NCBI GenBank assembly: GCA_947561715.1
Contig: OX387197.1
Coordinates: 625,001 to 689,000 of the forward strand
Direction: 5' to 3'
Origin: Ascidia mentula
Lineage: Eukaryota > Chordata > Ascidiacea > Phlebobranchia > Ascidiidae
DNA length: 64,000 bases
The stretch's first letter is position 1. Each line of letters begins with the position of its first letter. Of the stretch, positions 25,434 through 37,014 are shown one piece after another. The notes under the pieces are model-generated. The model was not told the DNA's origin. It did not search any database and worked only from the letters and a program-made list of their open reading frames with translations. The position numbers and the translations under genes were made by a program.

Positions 25434-26822
25434 CACAAAATTTATGTTGCTTCATGTTGTTGCGAAAAAATTTGCTTTACCTCCGAGTATCCTTGAGTCT
25501 TGAAACTGAATTCTACCAATAAGTTGAATCCATGAATATTACACATTGTTAACTGGTATCACCTTCATTTATAACCAATATTTGTTATAAATATGACTCG
25601 GGTTGAATTTATTATTGAGGTTGGATTGGGGAAGGCCATACTAGGATGTGAATATATTTGCTGCCTGTATCTATTAGCAGTGCCTTTTGTTGAATAAGTT
25701 CAATGTGTTTTTGTCCCCATGTGATAATGTAAAGTGTTATTGTGTAACGAACCTGAATCTGGTGTCTTGCAAACAAAACTTCTGTAAAACAAATCAATTG
25801 TTACTTTATTGTGAGTTAGTGTTTGGTTGCATATGATTATGGTTTAACACTGTTGAGAAATATACTGTGTTCCAGTGTCACTCTTCACATCAAATATCTT
25901 ACAACTTTCTACAATAAATAAACTTTCTATGGAAACAAATATGTGTCCACAGTTGTTGTGAAACACAATCACGTTGAAAAATAAATGTGTTTGATTGGCA
26001 ACATGTTGATTAAACAAACGCAATTTGACTGTGACCCACTTTCACTTGATTTCCCCACGGGGAATCACCTACGTGATGTGGGGGTGATGGTTTGAGGCCG
26101 GCCGTGCGAACAAATATTCAACTATTCAAGACGAGGACGCGAATACATGACGCAGGTGAGATATTAGGACTGAAACCTCACCTCACACTTTCATGTAGTT
26201 TGCAAAATTAACACAACCCATGATGTTATTAACCAAAGTCCAACATATTCTGGCTTCAGAACCACAACTTTCACGAATTAATTCCCGTTACGTCACCCAG
26301 GGTTATAATCCCACAACTCATCTTCTGCTACCACTGCTCAACTACATACAACCTTCATGTTGTGATTTACCCTCGTTTGTAAGAAGTGACCACTTAATAC
26401 TTTATACTGGTGTAACGTTGCAACTATGCTTTGTAGGCAATTTTGAAAGCAACACCCCATATAAGGAAGTGCATGCATTTACTCGGACTTTGCAGCAATC
26501 ACGTGTTTGTTTTTATTCTAAAGAAAAACAAAAGTTCACAAATAACAGAATTGTGAAGAAACGCAGATTCAGCACAAAATCAACAAAGATCAGTTTCAAC
26601 TAATGATGGAAAATGTTTACAAACACACGAAGTAAAATCACTCACATCAAACATTAAAGTGTGTAAAAATTACAGTTTGTATCACAGACAAAACATACAG
26701 AAAAAACTACAAAAATATAAAATTTGCATAAATCGATATTTTGGACAAAAACATTCATTTCAGCATCTTTGCTGGTGATCAATCTCAGTTAAATATCAAC
26801 TACACCCAAATATGGAAACATA
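25434..26822. other. Intergenic region and left edge of segmental duplication copy A
   Basis: Similarity to copy B begins at about 25787 (aaacaaatca; partner about 49385). The stretch from about 26070 to 26797 has no partner in copy B, so it was inserted in A or deleted in B. It carries an unsupported 127-codon frame (26220-26603, +). No gene or RNA gene recognised. Confidence 0.55.
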
Positions 26823-27185
26823 TTAAACAGCAACAACAGTCGCCCAGTTAACTGGTTTGTCAAGATCAAAAGCATGTGTCCAGACATCTGAGGTTGGATC
26901 GTAAACTTCAACTGATGTCAGTCCTCTAACCAAGTTTCTATAAAACAAACATCATACAGTTTCATGAATCAGACACACAACAAACCCAGGTAAGTTTTCT
27001 ACAACATTTTGTCGTCAGTATTTTATAAGTTTGCTCACTAAACCGTTTGAAAGCAAACAAAATAACGCACACTCGTGTAACTGGAATGGAAAAAACGGGA
27101 AACAATGGACTATAGTGACGTCATAATAGCAATTCTTACCATCCACCCACAACATAAATCCTCCCATCAATAACACAAGCAGAGT

Positions 27186-28759
27186 GATAGCAACGAGGAT
27201 TTAGGAGAGGAGAAACATATTTCCATTTGTTGACTCTAGGTTCGTATTCTTCAACTGTTTGCAGGAAGCGGTGTTTCTAAAATGCACAATGTCGCTAATG
27301 CCGCTAATGCCCGCTTATGTAGCTAATGCCGCTAATGCCGCTAATGCCCGCTTATGCCCCCTTGTGTGGCTAATGACGCTATTGCCCGCTAATGCCAGCT
27401 TATGTAGCTAATGCCCGCTTATGTAGCTAATGCCCGCTTATGTAGCTAATGTAGCTAATGTAGCTAATGCAGCTAATGCAGCTAATGTTGCTAATGTCGC
27501 TTATGTAGCTAATGTAGCTGATGCCGCTAATGTCGCTAATGCCGCTAATGTCACATTGGCTCCTTCAGCTATATTAGCGACATTAGCGTCATTAGCGCCA
27601 TTGGCTACACATAAGCGGGCATTAGCTACAGAAGCGGGCATTAGCTACAAAAGCTGGCATTAGCTACATAAGCGGGCATTAGCGGCATTAGCGACATTAG
27701 CGGCATTAGCTACATAAGCGGGCATTAGCTACATAAGCGGGCCTAAGCGGCATTAGCTACATAAGCGGGCCTTAGCGGCATTAGCTACATAAGCGGGCCT
27801 TAGCGGCATTAGCTACAAAAGCTGGCATTAGCTACATAAGCGGGCATTAGCGTCATTAGCGCCATTGGCTACACATAAGCGGGCATTAGCTACATAAGCT
27901 GGCATTAGCGGCATTAGCGGGCATTAGCTACATAAGCGGGCATTAGCGGCATTAGCGACATAAGCGGGCATTAGCTACATAAGCAGGCATTAGCGGCATT
28001 AGCGACATAAGCGGGCATTAGCGGCATTAGCGACATTAGCGACATTAGCGACATTAGCGGCATTAGCTACATAAGCGGGCATTAGCGCCATTGTGCATTT
28101 TAGAAACACCCGCAGGAAGTCACGACCACCACCTCCTGTCAGATTTAAAGTAAAACTTTTTATTGTTTTTAGGTTAATACTTTATAGTTATATCTACCAG
28201 TTTTTATGTTTAGGATTCTTTGATAGCAACGAGGATTTAGGAGAGGAGAAACATATTTCCATTTGTTGACTCTAGGTTCGTATTCTTCAACTGTTTGCAG
28301 GAAGCGGTGTTTCTAAAATGCACAATGTCGCAAATGCCGCTAATGCCCGCTTATGTAGCTAATGCCGCTAATGCCGCTAATGTCGCTAATGCCGCTAATG
28401 CCCGCTTATGTAGCTAATGCCGCTAATGCCGCTAATGCCCCCTTGTGTGGCTAATGACGCTATTGCCCGCTAATGCCAGCTTATGTAGCTAATGCCCGCT
28501 TATGTAGCTAATGCCCGCTTATGTAGCTAATGTAGCTAATGTAGCTAATGCAGCTAATGCAGCTAATGTTGCTAATGTCGCTTATGTAGCTAATGTAGCT
28601 GATGCCGCTAATGTCGCTAATGCCGCTAATGTCACATTGGCTCCTTCATTGGCTCCAACACCCGCAGGAAGCCACGACCCCAACCTCCTGTCAGATTTAA
28701 AGTAAAACTTTTTATTGTTTTTAGGTTAATACTTTATAGTTATATCTACCAGTTTTTAT
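27186..28759. repeat. Local tandem duplication (1,036-bp unit) including the foldback element
   Basis: The segment 27186-28221 (starting gatagcaacgagg, ending ggattctt) is repeated directly from 28222. The second copy ends near 28759 because its element remnant (28305-28663) has lost the right arm and right terminus. Both copies contain part of Kelch exon 10. Copy B of the large duplication has the single ancestral arrangement. Confidence 0.87.
27269..28111. mobile_element. Foldback element with 9-bp tandem-repeat arms, inserted in Kelch exon 10 (copy A)
   Basis: Flanked by the 8-bp direct repeat GCAGGAAG (27261-27268 and 28112-28119). Terminal inverted repeats of 22 bp read GGTGTTTCTAAAATGCACAA.. 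at the left, with the reverse complement at the right. The left arm (about 27291-27570) is made of 9-bp units of the GCTAATGCC / GCTAATGTA type. The right arm (about 27575-28085) is the same repeat in reverse complement (GGCATTAGC), with a small non-repetitive turn near 27555-27580. No coding capacity except repeat-derived frames. The structure matches Drosophila FB-type foldback elements, and 8-bp target duplication is also the hAT norm. Copy B has the uninterrupted exon at this place. Confidence 0.88.
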
Positions 28760-30990
28760 GTTTAGGATTCTTTTCAGGAAACTCCATTATATTTATCACG
28801 TGATACATTTACCGGTGACGAATATGAATTTGTATTTCATAATATTTACATAAAAACCACTTACTGTTAATTTTATTGCTTAACTTTTCATCACTAACCA
28901 ATTGCATAGATCTTCCCTTTAATTTCCTCACATGCTAAATTCCTTCTTGCTTCATTGAGAGAAGCGATTTTTGTGGAGGTTCCAACACGAACATCGCGGA
29001 ATTCACATGATTGTAAGGGTTGTCCGCCCACAGAAAACAAAATATCTGAAGAAATTTCCAAATCGCTTGTGTTAATATTCATTGTGACGTCATATTACGA
29101 TTATGTTGCAATGTTACGTAACAAGCAATGAGGTAAGCTATGCGTTTCTTAACGTACAAATAAGAGATCAGTTTTAAATCGATGTTTACAATAAAGTTAA
29201 GCAATATAACGGTTGATATTCATACAGCAAAGAACTCAGTAAATCTGCAGATAATTATTTTACACAATGCTGATTTTTCACAAAAGTTTATGAAGTTGAG
29301 TGACGTCATCAGTAATTTGTGACCAAAGTGAGAAAAAAGGTTTTACTTTGTAAAAAAACACATAATTTTCATGCAGTTTTTTGTAGGTTTTAGGTCAGTA
29401 TTTCTCAATATTTTCATGTCACAGAATATTTCTGTCCAATTAAATTTCTATGACCTCAGATTGAAGCAAACATCTTGTGGGTTTACATGGAATATTTGTG
29501 TGGATTAAGTGAGTGAATATTGTTGGGGTAAAAAGTTTAAACTGACTGATTTACATCTGGGTCCAGTAATGGGATTATTCTTTCACACAAATGAACTCAG
29601 ATGTATTCTTACTGCCAATTGAACACATTCCATGTCCACATCTTGGTTGTAACATGTCAAAGCCTTTTCTCCATAAGCCTTCATTGACGAAATAAAGTAA
29701 ACTTGATGTAAATGGTTTGAAATCTCCACCTTGACCCCCGGTCAGGTATATGACCTCTACAACATGCATTTAATAAGATCCAGGTTGTGTAACAATTATC
29801 TAAACTATTGCTTTTGAGACATTTTGACCTTAATTAACTGTTTACAATTACATTCCTCTTACTTGACGAACTACAGAAATTAAGCTGCTGATCAATGCTA
29901 AATTAAGGTTTACTTGGTGGAGCTTTAGAAAAGATGAAAATCCATGTTTGCGCTAATTACACCAAAACAGTAGCTTGAGACATCGCATTACATTATGTAA
30001 ATCTCTAATGCGTTACAGCAACCAACCTCCAACAACAGCAGATGCAGCAAAACGTCGACCTTCCGACAAATCAGCAATTTTTACCCAGTTTTTACTTTCC
30101 TCCAAATTCAACATCTCACAACTTTGTGTTGGACCATCTCCACCCATTACATAAACATTTTCACCAAATTTGGCTGAAGTTGAGTTCACTCTGTCTGTGA
30201 TCATTTTCTAAACAAATTTGGATGAGGATGAAACAAAAGTGCAGACAATATTGTTTTTATGTAATTTAGCTTAATAACCATCATTGTGTAATTTGTTCCT
30301 GACAAATTGTGACGGTTGTAGTTTACTAAACATTTTATGTCCTGCATAATTTACTGCAGAGTTTTATTGCTTCCAGAAGCAAATACCAAGTATATGAAAC
30401 AAACCCATGGTTAAATAAGCAAACCATATGACAGCAAGCAATGTACATACTGGGTAATGTTCATGTTGTTTTGTGGTAACATTCCATTTCACACAATCTT
30501 GATTACAATTATTGCCACCAATGAGAAGAAATCCTGACAAATCTGCAACATAAACATGGGTTGTTATGGTTTTTGCTTGTGTAAAACAAATAATTATGGT
30601 GATAACAATAGAAACATGTTTCCTTTGGGAAAAGCTAATTTTAGCGTTTTTTTTTTGTTTTTGGCCAATTGTTTTTTAAATGAATCCATTTTAAGTAGTA
30701 CTTCTTTTTGGTGAAGCCAGTGTACCCAGTGTAGACTTAGTTTAAGTATTCGATCACAGTCTCACAAATAGTAACTTGTTGGTTGTTTAATGTACCTAGA
30801 CTTGCAGATCTCATACTATATTATTGTGAATGTCCAAGTAGTTGCCATGTGCAAAGGTTCAGTGAAGCTTTAAGTTATGGGAGAATAATTTCTGTGAGGG
30901 TTTATGTAATGGACAGAACTGAGCATGATTTCTGTGGGTTTACTTGCTGCACTCATGCGTTAAAACTTATCTCCTGTTTGGGTTGTGTGC

Positions 30991-31422
30991 ATAGGCGCCT
31001 AGTCCGGGGGGGGGCAGGGGGGGCGGCGCCCCCCAGGTTTCTAAAAAAAAACGAGTGGCTTTTACGCGCGTCTGTCCGCACCATGTAACTCGTCGCATTC
31101 GTAACGTTCAAAGAAAAAAGACCTAAAAACAATGTGTTTCTTACACGACGTACACAAAACATGTTGACCTACTTTCGGTTACGTAACTGACATCGGTTGT
31201 TGCAACGTCAGTCTCGCAGTATGATATGCCAACTGGTACTTATTGGTTGTGTCGTAGACCGATCTCGTGCGTTCATCGTTAACGTCGCCCTTATGGTTAA
31301 TACGCCTCATGCATTGAAATTCAAACACAGTTTTTCGATACTTGATGAGGTCATAGTAACAAATTATGACGTCATAATATAGCCGCCCCCCCCTGGAAAA
31401 ATGAAAACTAGGCTCCTATGGT
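30991..31422. mobile_element. MITE-like insertion with GC-rich ends (copy A only)
   Basis: The ends are imperfect inverted repeats: ATAGGCGCCTAGT at the left and ACTAGGCTCCTAT at the right, each followed inward by a run of G (left) or C (right). Copy B lacks it and reads straight through (near 52630). The flanks repeat gtgtgc, consistent with a 6-8 bp target duplication. No coding region. Lies in the Kelch intron between exons 5 and 6. Confidence 0.7.
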
Positions 31423-33063
31423 AGTGTGCGTGCTTGTAATGTTGAGTTAGTGTATCCATTGCAATCTAGACAATTGTACTTTATTTTAATGCCTTCTTGG
31501 CTGTGATAAGGTGCATTCTTTTTGAATAAGGTGGAGCCGTGAGGCATTTAGTTTTAAATCGTGTTTATTCTAGTTTTATTTATCTGTTTGCTGTGAAACT
31601 GCAAATTGGAATAAAAGGTTGAGAATTGCACGCATATAAAAAAGTACACGGCAATTAAGGATCTGTATCCTACAGTTGGTGTAAATATGGTGGATGTAAC
31701 ATATTGCTGTGAATATTGAATAAATCTTCCACCTTTTTTGATGGAACTTGCTTTTCCACTTGTTTCTGGTTCATCATATTGTTTCAATACAGTATCCATG
31801 ACTGCATGACAACATTCATTGTTACGTCTCACAAGAGGCTGAAAATTTAAACCATGTTGACTCGATCCAAAAAAATCAACTTTAAACCAATTTACTTCAT
31901 TTTTAATTGTGGTTGCAACAAACTGAGTGGAAATAGATGAAAGATCAAGTTGTGAGAAAAGATTCACAAACAAATCCTCTCGATGGGAAGGATTGAAATT
32001 GACCCATCGAACCATTCCAGTAAAAACAGCTTCTTCCATCTTCATTCAACAAATTATATGTAATAACAAGCTAAGTGTTGCTTAAATATATTATTAAGAA
32101 TGTTATCAAATACTGTACTAAATACTCCATCTTTATTTGAACATGTATGTTCTACAATGTCAGGAAATGTTGTGATTTCATAAAATGTTAAAAAAATTGT
32201 TCAATGTCAGTCTCTGTATGTGTAAGGTTGTGCAACTTTTGAATTTTAAACAAATGCCAAAGTGAAACACAAAATGCCACCATATACCACTATCCAAACC
32301 ATTACAAATAAGGAATACAAATTACTCATAATTACCCCTTTGTTTCTAAGCTTGATGATTGCAGACATATCACCAACATCAAGTTGCATGAAATCATCAT
32401 GTTGTACAACTGTTGCAATGTTATCAACAATCATTTGGTTTGTTTTCTTTTCCACATCAGCAAGATTGTATCGAGTAGCATAAGCTCTTAACTTCAAACA
32501 GTTGTCGGTTGAAATCATTTCAAGGATGACTCGACAACAAAACGACTTCAAATCTGAAAAAGCAAAACCATGTTATTCCAAATTTAATTGCAGATATTTC
32601 CGTTAAGTATGAATCGAACAATATATGCCAGACATTGGCACCCAACCAGAGAAAAAAATCAAATTTCCACAAATGTTAATGATAACATATATTTGCACAA
32701 TGCATTATCCCTTGTGAAAGCAGTGTTGCTAGGTAGTGGCCACATGCAAAGAAATATCCTGGGTCTCCACGTGGACTGGTAAGTCATATTATGTTAAGCA
32801 TTTATGTTTTGGTGTTTACAAATTAGCAGAAAATGGTGCAAATGATGTTTTTTTGTGACTTGTGGAAGCAAATGTTTAAATGTTGTGATGCTGAAACATT
32901 TTATCAATGAGATTACTTGATACTTTTCTCTTAATGTCTCTAGTAACCGTGCTGTCTTACTTTATTACAGTTTAAGAATGTTCAAATGGGATTTCGTTAT
33001 CATTGTGAATGTATGGTTCCCATAGCAATAATATTTACAAAGCTTTCACGTTACCACTCTATA

Positions 33064-33247
33064 GACTAAGGTATGGAAATCTACCCAGTGAGATTGTATA
33101 AGTTACACTGGTGTGCACAAACAAAATTCCAGATAAAATGAATAGTTAAAACAGTGACTAAGGTATGGAAGCCTACCCAGTGAGATTGTATAAGTTACAC
33201 TGGTGTGCACAAACAAAATTCCAGACACTATGAATAGTTAAAACAGT
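33064..33247. repeat. 92-bp tandem duplication in a Kelch intron (copy A only)
   Basis: A unit beginning gactaaggtatgga and ending agttaaaacagt occurs twice in tandem, with a few differences. Copy B has it once (about 54293-54377), so it arose after the large duplication. Confidence 0.8.
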
Positions 33248-34559
33248 GAGCGTTGTCAATGGATCTAGATAAGCAGGTTAATGCAGCCATTGCTTGCCGG
33301 AGAGGGTCAACTATACAAAACCAATCACACAACTTTATCCAGTCATCCCATCAGCACAATATTCAAAGCAATCAATCCACCCCTCATATTCCTTGCACAC
33401 TCTAAAGGTATTAGGTACACCATGAATCCATGTTTGACACAACTACCATCCTGTACACCAACACAAGCACAATCAAGTTACGTCAGTCACTTACATTCTA
33501 CTATTATAACGTTTAATGAACAGCACATTAAGTTGGATGGACAAAAACCTGTTTTTCACACACTGAAACATGCAGAGTCACCTGGAATATGTTTGAGTGC
33601 TTATCATAAGGTGATACTACAATACACGTCAACTACTTTTTGAAACAACTCAGTCAAATTTTCCAGCAAAAACCGATAATGCACCGTTGCTATTCATGAA
33701 GCAACTATAATAGAGTTTGGACAAGTCCTATAGGGTTCATAGTTGGGTCTGAATATTTCCTTTTTAAGTTGATTTTTGTGACTTCTCTACATTCGCCCTA
33801 AGGTTTCGTCGTGGTTCACTGCACAGTCATAAAATCAACATTATGCAGGTCCAAAGACATTTTTTTCTTTTTTTTGAGCCTATTTTATATACCTGTATGT
33901 AGCAGTTCTGTGAACTTTTTATTGCATAATACATATATCTAAATTAAATAAATATCTACAAATCTGGGTTTTATTATGACTGTCGAACATTGCACAGAAG
34001 TGCATGCTTAAGTTGATTCAGGTACAGATCAAATCTTACGAGACAAAACACTTATATTCTGCCAAAAACATTTCCACAAATGTTGGCATTCTTTTTAATA
34101 CAGGAAAGTGTAATGATTTAATTTGTTGTTGCTCATGGACAAAAAAAATTGCTGTTAGGATTTTAAAATCACTTTTTTTATGAGATTTGGTTTCAACAAC
34201 AATATTTATGTGGATAACATTCTTGCATTGTCGAGTTATGCTGGATGTACAGGTTGTGTTAAACCACCTAATGACATATATGATGTTTGCATACCTTCTA
34301 TATGTGTATAATCAGCATCTTCCAACACTTCCAACACATTTTTCTCTGTTACTTCAATATCACCAGTGTAAATATAATCCAATACACTTTCCAGTCTTTT
34401 GGGTGGAATATTGTCAACCTTGATGAAGTTGGAATATTTCTCGCGCATCTATAAGAAAACAAAGTTAACCAATCACAACCCACAACCAATCAAATATTTC
34501 TATACATGGAAATATTACATACTAAGTATTAAGTGTCAACATGTGTGAGTTGTGAAGTG

Positions 34560-34691
34560 TTGGAAGACGTCACACTTACATATATTATTGACGTCACACT
34601 TACATACGAATATATTCGGGTTCGCACGAATAATGTTTCTATTTATTCGGATTCGCACGAACCCGAATCTTTTTCCATTTGGCACATCCCT
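34560..34691. mobile_element. Truncated hAT-like element, copy A
   Basis: Carries the right part of the element seen complete at 55542-56285: attcgggttcgcacgaat subterminal sequence and the terminal GGCACATCCCTA, followed by catgcaat. The left part is gone in a deletion of roughly 0.9 kb relative to copy B, so the element was present before the segmental duplication. Confidence 0.7.
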
Positions 34692-35321
34692 ACATGCAAT
34701 ATGGTGAAGAAAAATGTGAAGCAATAATTGGCAAACCCTGATTAAGAAAATAAGAATTCAAACTGAAAGTCTTTAAATATGGATTGCCCCATGACCTCAT
34801 ATGTATATAATGCTAATACGAATATATACAAGTAAGTATACATGTTACAACTGTGACAAATGATAAAAATAAACAAACATAGCTTTTGGCAACAAAATAT
34901 TTTAATAAAAGTCAAGACATTATCAATTATTGAGACAATATTAGATATGAACACAGTTAAAACATAGACAAATTGCTATCACTACAATGTCACTCTTAAT
35001 ACTCGTTATTTCAAAAGTATTTTCATGCAATGTCTCAAATATGTACACTGATGTATCAGTATATTTGAATGTTCAAAATACTTACCTCAACACCAAGTAA
35101 AGCATTAAAATAATCTGACATAGAACAAACAACAGCATCATGGATTGAATAGTTTTCTCCTTGGGAACAAAGTGTTCTGTTGCAAAATCGTTTTGTTTCT
35201 TTTCTGTCACTAAAACATCAATAGTTTAACTTCAGTAAATCTGCATAAATTAAACTTACTTGTTTAAAAAATTCATCACTTTCTGGTGATGCAAGTTTAT
35301 TTCTTCTTGTGTTCGCTTCAT

Positions 35322-37014
35322 GATGAAGACAAAAAGTTAAATTGACAGTGAATGAAATACCAACAGTTATTATAAGTTTGTAAATATGAGATGTGTTTGC
35401 ATTTCTGTTTTTTGAAAACTATTTAACTAGAACAAATGACAACATTAAATTTTACGTAGTAATACTTTACTCAAAAATCAAAGTCTAAGAATTAGGACAT
35501 AAAAACTCCTATTATTATTTATTGTTATTGCTTTGCAACAGATTTTACCATTTTACGTCATTCCTGTGCACAAAACTAGATGCAGATCACAGGGGGAAAC
35601 ACCGCTCCGTATTTACCCAAGCTGGTCATGTGATTTAATACGCTTGAGTGATTACATCGCAATATGATTTCTTTGCGACAAAAGAAGAACTTTGCAGTTT
35701 GGATGTGACAAATTTTAACGAAAAAGGTTGATTATTAAGAACAATCCAAAACTCCAGTTGCTCTAATTTCACAGATTTGTTTGCATTAATCAAAAACAAA
35801 TATAAAAATAATAACGGATTGATTCATAATTAGTTAATAGTGGGGCTGTCCCATAGTGCAGAAAACATTGTTTAAGATGTTTTGGAATCAACTTACGTCA
35901 GCATTGACACGACTTAACTTTTGGCATCGGTGATGTCATGTATTAGTGTTAATTAATCACTACAGATGTTACTACGAAGTTGATATTATGTGTTGGTAGC
36001 TTTGGATACAAGTGTAAATAAGATGTTTTCGACACACGGGTTGCCACCAACCATTACGTCAGATATTGAATGATAATTTGTGAGCAGTGTTTGCAGAAAG
36101 TTCTTGGTCACATCGCTGTGGCCACAGGTCAACGGGAAAGTCGGTCGATCGTTGGAGAGGAGATGATTGGAGAGAGAAGATCAACAAATTCCTTCTACTG
36201 AACCGAACAACTCCACACTCAACAACTACAGTTACTGTTTCTAAACATTTTTGTTTGATCTGAAAACATTTATTACTGACATATGTTGGAGCCACGGTAA
36301 ATTCTGACTGAGGGTTGAGTGTTTAATTATGTCTTACCCTAGCGCTAAACCAACTTTTCTCTACAATACAAACACATACGTGGGATTGTTATCAGTTTTG
36401 TTCATTCAATCCTATTGTTTCGTCATGTATACTCAATCTATTTCGTAACAATGCCTATTCTTTCTCTGTTTTAACAATGCAACCGACACTACTGCCATCT
36501 GATCGCAGTGAAACTTATTAAACTTCAATTTGGTGGAAGCGCCTGAAACCCACGGGTTATTTTTGCTTTTCCCTGTTAACACCTTCTCCATTTCTATATT
36601 TTCACAGATGTTAACATTTTAATTTTCATGTTTTTGAGCAAAAAAATGAACATTTTTGTTTCTTGACAAACCTAGTTTTTTGTGGTTTTGATGTGTTTTT
36701 CTTCCGGCAGTTTATAACAATTTGTTGTAACTGTTGCGCCTCCTGCAGTGTTTGGTGTTTTTGTGCCTCTGCCACGTGATCTGACAAGCGGTGTCAACCT
36801 GTCCTTTTTTCTTTTTGTGCTCCCGCATGGCAGACGAAACGTCGAATAAATACAGCACGAATATTTTATGCCAGAAGATCAGTACATTTTAAAGAAATAG
36901 TGTTTATGTTAATGTTTTAACCAGTAGAGAACGATTGTTTTTGACCTAGAGAATAGATTCCAGACGGTTTTTGCCTCTTGCGTCACCTACATTGCTGTGT
37001 GTTTGTGTCTTCAG
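35322..37014. other. Region between the Kelch gene and the first sulfotransferase exon (copy A)
   Basis: No exon recognised on either strand. In particular no P-loop-type sulfotransferase 5' exon was found. An open minus-strand frame at 36059-36295 has a differently framed counterpart in copy B and looks non-coding. The Kelch promoter must lie near the left end. Confidence 0.45.

Larger units (their letters stand above)
26823..35321 (-). pseudogene. BTB-BACK-Kelch gene, copy A, disrupted
   Basis: KLHL proteins are usually substrate adaptors of Cullin-3 ubiquitin ligases. Exons: 35321-35260, 35209-35086, 34448-34295, 32553-32336, 32039-31733, 30542-30451, 30207-30027, 29756-29613, 29045-28899, a broken tenth (pieces between 28687 and 27140) and 26937-26823. 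BTB is exons 1-3, BACK exons 4-5, and Kelch repeats follow. Exons 1-9 are open. Exon 10 is split by an 843-bp foldback element with an 8-bp target duplication, then partly duplicated in tandem. In addition, five bases around the exon 10 donor differ from copy B (three are deleted), so the exon 10/11 junction reads TGA. The glycine doublet in exon 11 is RG rather than GG, and exon 9 lacks four codons present in copy B. A truncated BTB-BACK protein with fewer Kelch repeats could still be made. Confidence 0.85.

Noticed and set aside
26220..26603. 127-codon plus-strand frame
   Set aside because: Found only in the segment absent from copy B; no motif or splice support.
27290..28085. Possible CRISPR-like array
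   Set aside because: Contiguous 9-bp units with no spacers, in a eukaryotic intron/exon context; it is a tandem-repeat foldback arm.
27430..28705. Two open frames encoding Ala-Asn-Val repeats
   Set aside because: They arise from the 9-bp tandem repeats of the foldback element arms; no start context or homology.
31554..31732. Extension of the Kelch exon 5 frame past the splice donor (also 52758-52936)
   Set aside because: The donor after the SSIKK codons joins in phase to the next Kelch exon; the extra residues are intron read-through.
33281..33643. 120-codon plus-strand frame in a Kelch intron
   Set aside because: Interrupted in copy B and without resemblance to any family.
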